A stretch of 14,188 nt of DNA, taken from Candidatus Dojkabacteria bacterium. Its GTDB lineage: Bacteria; Patescibacteriota; Dojkabacteria; SC72; JAFGCJ01. The notes beneath the pieces were generated by a model. It made no database searches and was not told the DNA's origin. It saw nothing but the letters and a program-made list of their open reading frames with translations. Made by a program: the position numbers and the translations under genes. The stretch spans positions 1-14,188 of the forward strand of contig JAQVGB010000022.1 in assembly GCA_028696915.1 (NCBI GenBank), written 5' to 3'. Every line of letters starts with the position of its first letter. The stretch's first letter is position 1. Below, piece after piece: positions 7,399 to 13,063 of this stretch.

Positions 7399-8154
7399 AT
7401 GGGATACCTGATGACCAAAAATGTCGTTATGATCATTACCGCCGGTGCGAGCGCGTTGCTTGCCATTATCGGAGGGCTGATCGTATTGACTGGAAACGGT
7501 AGCACGATATTTGTGAGGGCATCGGACATTCGGGCAGAACAAGTTGTTTTCCAACCGGTGAGCGGGCAAAATAACGACCCTGTCCGGTATGACGATTCTG
7601 TTCCGGGAAGCACCAATTATGAGGTTGAAACTGACGGGTACGTTGATTATACGTATGTTGCGCCCGGGTACACGGATTACTCATATTCTCCGTATAGATA
7701 TGTTAATTACTCTGATTGTCCACCGTCAAAGACAAGCTATGACTACGTGCCGACTCATCATACAAAATATGATGAACCGGTTGATCACTTTACCGACTAT
7801 TCCGACAGAGTTCATGAGTATACGGATTATTCAGACAGGATACATGAGTATGTTGATTATTCCGGAGACCCGAAAGGGTACGTCGATTACTCCGGAGGAC
7901 CTCATGGGTACACAGATTACTCATATACACCGCCATACAATACTGTATACACGTTGTACGCAAAACGATATGTCAGATATGACAAGAAGTATACGGAATT
8001 CAAAGAAGGGACGTATTGGTATGACCGGGATGACAAAGATACGGATGGGGAGCACCATCACGATTGGAAAAAAGATGGCCACACGTCTTGGGATAAGGAT
8101 AAAAATAAGTACAAGGACAGGTCCTGGTATCACCGCAAGACTGTGACCCTGTAG
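7399..8154 (+). CDS. Tyrosine-rich decapeptide-repeat envelope protein, unrecognised family
   Basis: I do not recognise this 251-residue protein. It has a single N-terminal hydrophobic segment (about 8-31), acting as signal anchor or signal peptide (a possible cut follows DIRA at 46), so the rest should be outside the membrane. Residues 61-200 are 14 consecutive ten-residue units with no insertion or deletion; Tyr falls at 64, 74, 84 and every tenth position to 194. The consensus is roughly Y-[VT]-D-Y-S-x-x-P-x-[GE], best in units starting at 81, 91, 131, 141, 151, 161 and 171. The tail (201-251) is rich in Asp, Lys, His and Trp (GEHHHDW 217-223). There is one Cys (C107). Periodicity suggests stacked short beta strands with turns. 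The start at 7399 fits the promoter; ATG 7411 is an alternative. It lies alone between the antiporter and typA. Confidence 0.8.
   Translation: MGYLMTKNVVMIITAGASALLAIIGGLIVLTGNGSTIFVRASDIRAEQVVFQPVSGQNNDPVRYDDSVPGSTNYEVETDGYVDYTYVAPGYTDYSYSPYRYVNYSDCPPSKTSYDYVPTHHTKYDEPVDHFTDYSDRVHEYTDYSDRIHEYVDYSGDPKGYVDYSGGPHGYTDYSYTPPYNTVYTLYAKRYVRYDKKYTEFKEGTYWYDRDDKDTDGEHHHDWKKDGHTSWDKDKNKYKDRSWYHRKTVTL
7579..7998 (+). repeat. In-gene 30-bp tandem repeat array (14 units)
   Basis: This 420-base stretch encodes 14 decapeptides in unbroken 30-base register. Units diverge at the DNA level except for the middle ones (about 7789-7908), where neighbours share long stretches such as GAGTATACGGATTATTC. Selection seems to keep the period and the Tyr codon while third positions drift, so this looks like an old array with some more recent duplication in the middle. 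Confidence 0.85.
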
Positions 8155-8189
8155 TGCGTTTTTCCTGAGGGTTGAGAACGATTTTTCTG

Positions 8190-8216
8190 CTGAGGTCAGC
8201 CTTAGTGCGATTTTTT
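8190..8216 (+). terminator. Possible Rho-independent terminator upstream of typA
   Basis: CTGAGG (8190-8195), loop TCAG, CCTTAG (8200-8205) form a six-pair stem with one G-T wobble, followed five bases later by TTTTTT and more T-rich sequence. It would end the repeat-protein transcript. The stem is short and the T run is slightly displaced. Confidence 0.4.
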
Positions 8217-8224
8217 CTTTTTAT

Positions 8225-8235
8225 TATGATACAAT
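8225..8235 (+). promoter_or_regulatory. Predicted -10 region of typA (leaderless arrangement)
   Basis: Overlapping hexamers TATGAT (8225-8230) and TACAAT (8230-8235) precede the ATG at 8242. TACAAT leaves only six bases before the start codon. No good -35 box is present; the region upstream is T-rich. Confidence 0.45.
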
Positions 8236-8241
8236 TCGCCG

Positions 8242-10179
8242 ATGCCGACTACTTCAAACAAGACGAAAATTACACAAGACCGCATTAGAAACGTTGCGAT
8301 AATCGCCCATGTTGATCATGGTAAAACGACGCTCGTCGATGCGTTCCTCAAGCAAAACAATGTTTTCAGGGAAAACGAAGCTGAAATGCAGCAACACCAG
8401 ATCCTTGATTCCGGTGAGCTTGAGCGTGAGAAAGGGATCACAATACAGGCAAAGAATATCGCGATTCGGTATCGGGACCATAAGATAAACATTATTGATA
8501 CGCCGGGGCATTCTGATTTCGGTGGTGAAGTCGAACGGACGTTGAATATGGCAGACGGTTGTATCTTGCTGGTAGATGCTCAGGAAGGGCCAATGCCACA
8601 GACGAAGTTTGTGCTCAAGAAGGCATTTGAGCTGGGTTTGGTCATCATTGTTGTGATCAACAAGATCGATAAGAAGCTTGCTGATATTAACAAAACGATC
8701 AGCCGTGTTCAGGATTTATTCCTGTCACTTGCCACTGAACCAAAACAGCTTGATTTCCCTGTTTTTTACGCCATTGGGCGGGAGGGGAAAGTATTTCGGA
8801 CGCTACCTTCAGGGGATCTGACCGTTCCGAACTCGACACAGGGAGATGTGCGGCCGCTACTGGATGAAATTATCGAGTATATTCCTGCTCCTTCGGGAGA
8901 TCCTGATGGCCCGTTTCAGATGCAGATTTGTTCCCTTGAATATGACAGCCATCAGGGACGCGCCCTTATAGGAAAAGTCAAACGGGGCACGGTGAGCATT
9001 AATGATCCGATAGCGTTGGTCCGATCGGAAAAAGACGGCGGAGATGGATCCGGAACGGTAGAGAAAAATGGTGCCGTGAAGCGGCTCATGGTACGGGAAG
9101 GATTGTCGTTTGTCGAGACGGACTACGTTATATCTGGTGACATCACCGCAATTTCTGGTATCGACACGACCGCGATCGGCGCAACGTTGTGTGATCCTCA
9201 GCATCCCGATCCACTTCCGGAGATCCACATTTCCGATCCCTCCGTCGAGATCAAGATGGAGGCGAATACATCACCGTTTGTCGGGAAAGAGGGAAAACTT
9301 GTTACTGCCCGACTTCTGCATGCACGACTTGATCGTGAAGCGGAAACGAATATTAGCTTGCGTGTCCGTAAAGGTCTGGATGGTGCGTACTACGTTGCCG
9401 GACGTGGTGAACTACAGCTATCGATTCTCATTGAAACCCTGCGACGCGAAGGTTTTGAGTTCCAGGTCAGAAAGCCCGAGGTAATCAACAAAATGATTGA
9501 AGGAAAAGAACACGAGCCGCAGGAAGAGCTCGTCATCGATGCTCCGGATGAGTACATTGGCGTCATAACTGAGGAGTTGAGCGTTCGTAAAGCACAGCTT
9601 ACGGATATGCAGTCGGAGAACGGTCAGACGCGGTTCACCTACCTGATACTAACGCGGTACCTGCTGGGCCTGCGGCGAGTTCTCTTAACGGCGACAAAAG
9701 GGAATGTCGTCATGAACTCCTATGTGTCAGCGTACGTTCCGTTTACTGATCCGGGAGCTTTGCCGCAAAAGGGTTCGCTCATTTCATCGGAAACCGGAAC
9801 TGCGATGGGCTACTCCTTGAATACACTTCAGGACCGGGGAATGCTTTTCATTAAACCGGGAGATGAAGTATATGAGGGAATGGTCGTCGGAATTAATAAA
9901 TACGACAAAGATATGGAAATGAATCCTACAAAGGCCCGGCATCAATCTGCGGTCAGAATGAAACACGATGAGATCACGCAGACCAATTTGAAGCACACGA
10001 TGCAGTTGACTCTAGACTATGCACTCTCCTATTTAAAAGATGATGAAATCCTGGAAATCACACCCAAAAACCTCCGTCTACGAAAAGCACTGCTGACGAA
10101 AACGGAACGTCAGTGGAAACAGCGGAGAACGTTAAGCCCGATCGCTGAAAAGTCGTTGAGGGAAAAGGGTGTGATCTAA
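8242..10179 (+). CDS. typA: Ribosome-associated translational GTPase TypA/BipA
   Basis: Elongation-factor-like GTPase that binds the ribosome and supports subunit assembly and growth under stress. 645 aa, somewhat longer than the usual 600-615. GTPase marks: G1 AHVDHGKTT (22-30), G2 GIT (65-67), G3 DTPGH (86-90), G4 NKID (140-143). Domain II follows, with a Gly/Asp-rich insertion near 260-276 (SEKDGGDGSG) that explains part of the extra length. Then come the EF-G-like domains III and V (AGRGELQLSILIETLRREG and the EELSVRKAQL region) and the TypA-specific C-terminal domain ending in the RLRKALLTKTER segment. The start is the ATG closest to the predicted -10 box; no Shine-Dalgarno. Its stop is 41 bases from the stop of the convergent methylase gene, with no clear terminator between. 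Confidence 0.97.
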   Translation: MPTTSNKTKITQDRIRNVAIIAHVDHGKTTLVDAFLKQNNVFRENEAEMQQHQILDSGELEREKGITIQAKNIAIRYRDHKINIIDTPGHSDFGGEVERTLNMADGCILLVDAQEGPMPQTKFVLKKAFELGLVIIVVINKIDKKLADINKTISRVQDLFLSLATEPKQLDFPVFYAIGREGKVFRTLPSGDLTVPNSTQGDVRPLLDEIIEYIPAPSGDPDGPFQMQICSLEYDSHQGRALIGKVKRGTVSINDPIALVRSEKDGGDGSGTVEKNGAVKRLMVREGLSFVETDYVISGDITAISGIDTTAIGATLCDPQHPDPLPEIHISDPSVEIKMEANTSPFVGKEGKLVTARLLHARLDREAETNISLRVRKGLDGAYYVAGRGELQLSILIETLRREGFEFQVRKPEVINKMIEGKEHEPQEELVIDAPDEYIGVITEELSVRKAQLTDMQSENGQTRFTYLILTRYLLGLRRVLLTATKGNVVMNSYVSAYVPFTDPGALPQKGSLISSETGTAMGYSLNTLQDRGMLFIKPGDEVYEGMVVGINKYDKDMEMNPTKARHQSAVRMKHDEITQTNLKHTMQLTLDYALSYLKDDEILEITPKNLRLRKALLTKTERQWKQRRTLSPIAEKSLREKGVI

Positions 10180-10220
10180 TCCGATTGGAGAATATCTTCA
10201 GGATATGTGTGTGGGTTCGC

Positions 10221-10940
10221 CTACGTCACCGTTTTCTTTGTAGCCTCGTACATCGCAATTCCCGCTGATATTGCAAGGTTGAACGAGTCAATACCTGCTT
10301 TCTGCGGGATCCGTACGAGCGCGCTGTCGTCCGTCTGCTGTTTGTTGAGTCCTCGTCCCTCATTGCCGAACACAAGCGAGAATGGTGTATCGAAGGAAAC
10401 CGTATCGATTGACGTCTCCGCCTCTTTTGCAAAAAAATAGTAAGCACGGGGAAACGCATGCGAGTATTCCTGAAATCCGTCGAAATTCTGACATCTGACC
10501 TGAAATCGTGCTCCCATTGAGGCGCGGATTACCTCGGGGTGAAATGAATCAGCGGCAGGAGATATAACCGCAAGGTCCTGTAAGCCGAAGCCGAGCATGG
10601 TTCGGATGATGGTACCCACATTTCCGTGCGAGGAGGGATTGACGAGGACTACGTGGTTAAGGGCTGGATCGAGCGGTGTTTCGTACTTGCGGAACAGGCC
10701 GACCGCGTAGATGTTTTCCTTGGGCGTGATACGGCGGATCGCTTTGTCGCTGATCGAATATTTCATGTGATGCAGGCTCAGCGTATCTATAATTTCCCTT
10801 GCTCCGGCGTTCGTTTTTGCATCGGACCGGACGAGGACGGATAGCACATCATTGAACCGATGCTTTATCAGTTCGATTGTGGGATAGACACCGATAGAAT
10901 ACGAAAATTCGAGTTTTTTCCGGTAGGCCTTAAGTTTCAT
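10221..10940 (-). CDS. SpoU/TrmH family RNA 2'-O-methyltransferase
   Basis: SPOUT-fold, SAM-dependent RNA ribose methylase, 239 aa. An N-terminal substrate-binding region (about 1-90) resembles that of rRNA methylases of the RlmB/TsnR kind. The catalytic domain has motif 1 HGNVGTIIRTMLGFG (105-119, with N107 and R113), motif 2 LVFGNEGRGL (189-198, with E194) and motif 3 IPQKAGIDSFNLAISAGIAMYE (211-232). Motif 3 has S-F-N where most relatives have S-L-N. The start is ATG at 10940 (MKLKAYRKK), because a -10 hexamer ends seven bases before it; the frame could extend to 10985, but that part runs over the promoter and looks non-conserved. The exact RNA target cannot be told from sequence. Confidence 0.93.
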   Translation of the reverse strand: MKLKAYRKKLEFSYSIGVYPTIELIKHRFNDVLSVLVRSDAKTNAGAREIIDTLSLHHMKYSISDKAIRRITPKENIYAVGLFRKYETPLDPALNHVVLVNPSSHGNVGTIIRTMLGFGLQDLAVISPAADSFHPEVIRASMGARFQVRCQNFDGFQEYSHAFPRAYYFFAKEAETSIDTVSFDTPFSLVFGNEGRGLNKQQTDDSALVRIPQKAGIDSFNLAISAGIAMYEATKKTVT

Positions 10941-10947
10941 AGACAGT

Positions 10948-10956
10948 ATTCTACCA
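10948..10956 (-). promoter_or_regulatory. Predicted extended -10 promoter of the RNA methylase gene (leaderless arrangement)
   Basis: On the minus strand, TGG-TAGAAT (10956-10948) fits an extended -10 (TGn plus a 5/6 TATAAT). Seven bases separate it from the ATG at 10940. No clear -35 is seen, which is acceptable for extended -10 promoters. Confidence 0.55.
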
Positions 10957-11008
10957 CAGTACAGGCGACTCCGAACGCACATCACACTTAATTTTTAATG
11001 AAAACAAA

Positions 11009-11037
11009 TTGAGTTACATGAAATAGGTGGCGATAAT
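11009..11037 (+). promoter_or_regulatory. Predicted promoter of the PEBP gene
   Basis: TTGAGT (11009-11014, 4/6), a 17-base spacer, then GATAAT (11032-11037, 5/6). The start would be near 11044, giving a leader of about 20 bases. Inside it, ATG AGT GAG AAA TGA (11049-11063) is a possible four-codon mini-ORF ending one base before the gene's ATG. Confidence 0.45.
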
Positions 11038-11064
11038 CGAATAGTAATATGAGTGAGAAATGAT

Positions 11065-11514
11065 ATGAATGTGACGAGCTCTGCGTTCGGAAATGGTGAG
11101 ACAATTCCCGTGATTTACACCTGTGACGGTGAGAATATCAGTATTCCAATCGATATCGCGGATGTCCCCGAAGGGACAGATAATCTTGCACTCATTATGG
11201 ATGATCCTGATGCCCCAAACGGGACGTTCACCCACTGGCTGTTATGGGGAATTGATCCTACGGCACCGTTTATCCCGGAAGGATCTGTGCCGTCTGGCAT
11301 TTTTATCGGGACAAGTGACAGTGGGACGAAGGGCTATACCGGTCCCTGTCCGCCTGCAAATGACGAGGCCCATCGGTATTTCATTAAGATCTTTGCGCTC
11401 AACATGAATCCTGGGCTTCCTGCGGGTTCGACGAGGGATGCGGTCGATACCGCTATTAAAAACAGTGTCATTGCCCGGGCTGAGCTGATGGGAATGTACA
11501 AGCGGCTTGTGTAG
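11065..11514 (+). CDS. YbhB/YbcL family Raf-kinase-inhibitor-like (PEBP) protein
   Basis: Small cytosolic protein of 149 aa, normal length for bacterial phosphatidylethanolamine-binding-protein relatives, whose cellular role is poorly known. Family marks: SSAFGNGETIPVIYTCDGENIS near the N-terminus (5-26), DDPDAP (46-51), the ligand-pocket GTFTHWLLWGI (53-63, with H57), GYTGPCPP (90-97) and HRYFIKIFAL (103-112). No signal peptide. ATG at 11065 is chosen because the family starts with 'M.(V/L)xSxAF'; an in-frame GTG at 11053 would add four residues. Monocistronic by position. Confidence 0.93.
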   Translation: MNVTSSAFGNGETIPVIYTCDGENISIPIDIADVPEGTDNLALIMDDPDAPNGTFTHWLLWGIDPTAPFIPEGSVPSGIFIGTSDSGTKGYTGPCPPANDEAHRYFIKIFALNMNPGLPAGSTRDAVDTAIKNSVIARAELMGMYKRLV

Positions 11515-11630
11515 CTCGTTTGGTAATGAAAACGAAATTTTCATGAAATCCGTAGGGATTATTTGCGATATATGACCAATTACCTGCTTGACGGTCAATC
11601 TAGGAGTCGACTCTTCGGATAGATCTACCC

Positions 11631-11652
11631 TTTCTCAAATTTTTCTCAAATT
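11631..11652 (+). repeat. 11-bp tandem duplication next to a promoter
   Basis: TTTCTCAAATT occurs twice back to back (11631-11641 and 11642-11652). The second copy contains the TTCTCA proposed as the -35 box of the downstream membrane-protein gene. It could be an operator or a slippage duplication. Confidence 0.6.
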
Positions 11653-11671
11653 TTCCCGCATGTACTACAAT
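11643..11671 (+). promoter_or_regulatory. Predicted promoter of the small membrane protein gene
   Basis: TTCTCA (11643-11648, 4/6), a 17-base spacer, then TACAAT (11666-11671, 5/6). The predicted start near 11678 coincides with an in-frame GTG at 11677 and is 29 bases before the ATG at 11707. Confidence 0.45.
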
Positions 11672-11706
11672 TATTGGTGAGATTCCATCTCCTGCCTTCT
11701 GAACCG

Positions 11707-12156
11707 ATGAGAAAAACTGATCAGAAACCTCAAAGACAGACTTCCGGATGCGGCGTGCTGATTGGCGCAGTCATTTCCGTGTTTGTGAACCTTATCATGC
11801 TGTATGTGATAAGCACTCTGTATCCGTTCTTTCCATTTGTTATCGACGAGCAGTATATCGACTGGATCCCGTTTGCTGTCCTGTCGATTCTTACATCAAT
11901 ATTTGCGGAAATTGTCAGGGTTATCGCTGGAAAAGGGTCATTTCTGTCGATCATCGGTGACATGGTTCGTGATGGAGTGTTTTTCTCGGCAACGTTGATC
12001 TTGTACGAGATATTCCCGTTTGACCTTAGCAGTATTAGTGAGGTGATTCCTGCTGAACTGATACTGAGAATTGCACTGATTGCGATGTTGATCGGAAGTG
12101 GGATTGGAATTGTGTCCCATATTGTCAGGATTTTTAGAAAGATGGTGAAAATGTGA
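11707..12156 (+). CDS. Small polytopic membrane protein of unknown function
   Basis: I do not recognise this protein. From ATG 11707 it has 149 aa: a short basic, polar N-terminus (MRKTDQKPQRQTSG), a hydrophobic segment at about 17-38, further ones at about 52-73, 89-104 and 115-138, and a basic end (RIFRKMVKM). Four helices with both termini cytoplasmic are likely under the positive-inside rule. No catalytic motif is seen. The start is uncertain: in-frame GTG 11677 (or TTG 11674) sits where transcription should begin and would add about ten residues in a leaderless mode; the ATG has no Shine-Dalgarno. Its TGA directly abuts the stop of the convergent gene (TGATCA, 12154-12159). Confidence 0.7.
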   Translation: MRKTDQKPQRQTSGCGVLIGAVISVFVNLIMLYVISTLYPFFPFVIDEQYIDWIPFAVLSILTSIFAEIVRVIAGKGSFLSIIGDMVRDGVFFSATLILYEIFPFDLSSISEVIPAELILRIALIAMLIGSGIGIVSHIVRIFRKMVKM

Positions 12157-13062
12157 TCACTGACGAGTTCGTCGCAGGAGAAATTCGAGCCGTCCCATGC
12201 GTTTTGGAGACGGGCTGACTGCGGAATGTGTGCTCCTTCTCTTTAAGACCTTCAGAACGAATGCCGTCGCAAGCACCGCAGCCAATGCTGTTACGATCAT
12301 AATCCATTCGGTAGGGATGATCCAGAAGTCGATTGTTTTGACCTGGAGATCCGCACCCTCGCTCATGACATAGAGATCACTTTGGTAATGTCCAATGGAG
12401 TCCCAAGTCCACGAGATCTCCTCTGACAATCTTGATTCAGGGAGGAGCATCATCTGGCGGGGGTTGAGTGGGATCGTTTCTATGCGCGTGTGGTTTGAGG
12501 TATCAAAGAGATCAATTTTCGAGAATTTCAAATATCCTGATGGCCGGATATGAGTGTTTCCGGTGTTCAAAAGCTCGGTGCTGATATCAACATTCGATCC
12601 GATAACCAGGCGTGGGGATCGAAACCTGGAGACGCTGACTTCCACGACTGCGTTCTCTGATAGCTCGAGGTATAGGGGAATGGCATGGCTTATCCGGACC
12701 AGCTCTCCGTCGGCCTGTCCGGTTGGGGCAAATGTCATGAGAAGTGCCGGATAGTACGATCCGGCAGTCAGGGGAATGTCGTCCGGGACCCTGACGGAAA
12801 AGGATAGTTCGGTTTGCTTGCCGGGGTTGACGACCTGGTTCTCGAAGAGAACCCACCGCTCAAACGTATCCGTCATGGTAATTATATTCATCAATGAGTC
12901 GGTGTCCTGCTGAAAGCCAAGCCCCTTCCCTGATACAATGAGCGGAACAGCATAGTTATTTTCGACAACCAGCGAGAGTGTCCGTTCTTCTCCTTTTTTG
13001 AGCGTTAGAGAAAAAAACGCAGGGTAGATACCCAAGCCTGAAGTTTTTTCGGAAGTATCCAT
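12157..13062 (-). CDS. Ig-fold (DUF916-like/chaperone-like) protein with C-terminal membrane anchor
   Basis: A 301-residue protein of a style frequent in CPR and Gram-positive envelopes. Residues 8-140 form a beta sandwich with the pattern GLGIYPAFFSLTLKKGEERTLSLVVENN (9-36) and SGSYYPALL-like sequence (SYYPALLMTF, 102-111), close to DUF916/pilus-chaperone N-terminal domains. A second beta domain (about 141-245) has LVIGSNVDISTELLNTGNTHIRP (152-173). A transmembrane helix (253-272) and a strongly basic tail (KVLKRR...RMGRLEFLLRRTRQ) follow, implying a C-inside anchor. Oddly, no signal peptide is encoded. The ATG lies one base after the TGA of the upstream gene, and in-frame sequence above it reaches a stop (13090-13092) with no other start. 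Expression therefore probably depends on termination-reinitiation from the upstream gene. Confidence 0.78.
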   Translation of the reverse strand: MDTSEKTSGLGIYPAFFSLTLKKGEERTLSLVVENNYAVPLIVSGKGLGFQQDTDSLMNIITMTDTFERWVLFENQVVNPGKQTELSFSVRVPDDIPLTAGSYYPALLMTFAPTGQADGELVRISHAIPLYLELSENAVVEVSVSRFRSPRLVIGSNVDISTELLNTGNTHIRPSGYLKFSKIDLFDTSNHTRIETIPLNPRQMMLLPESRLSEEISWTWDSIGHYQSDLYVMSEGADLQVKTIDFWIIPTEWIMIVTALAAVLATAFVLKVLKRRSTHSAVSPSPKRMGRLEFLLRRTRQ

Positions 13063-13063
13063 T

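Noticed and set aside
7579..7998. 30-base periodicity considered as a CRISPR array.
   Set aside because: The units are contiguous with no unique spacers, they diverge at third codon positions, and they lie inside an open coding frame.
7589..8146. A 185-codon plus-strand frame rich in Ile, Thr, Met and Arg overlapping the repeat gene.
   Set aside because: It is a second-frame shadow of the same 30-base repeat array. It has no signal peptide, no promoter at its start and no sensible composition, while the other frame keeps a perfect decapeptide register.
10941..10985. Upstream in-frame extension of the RNA methylase.
   Set aside because: It would run across a good extended -10 box that sits seven bases before the better ATG at 10940.
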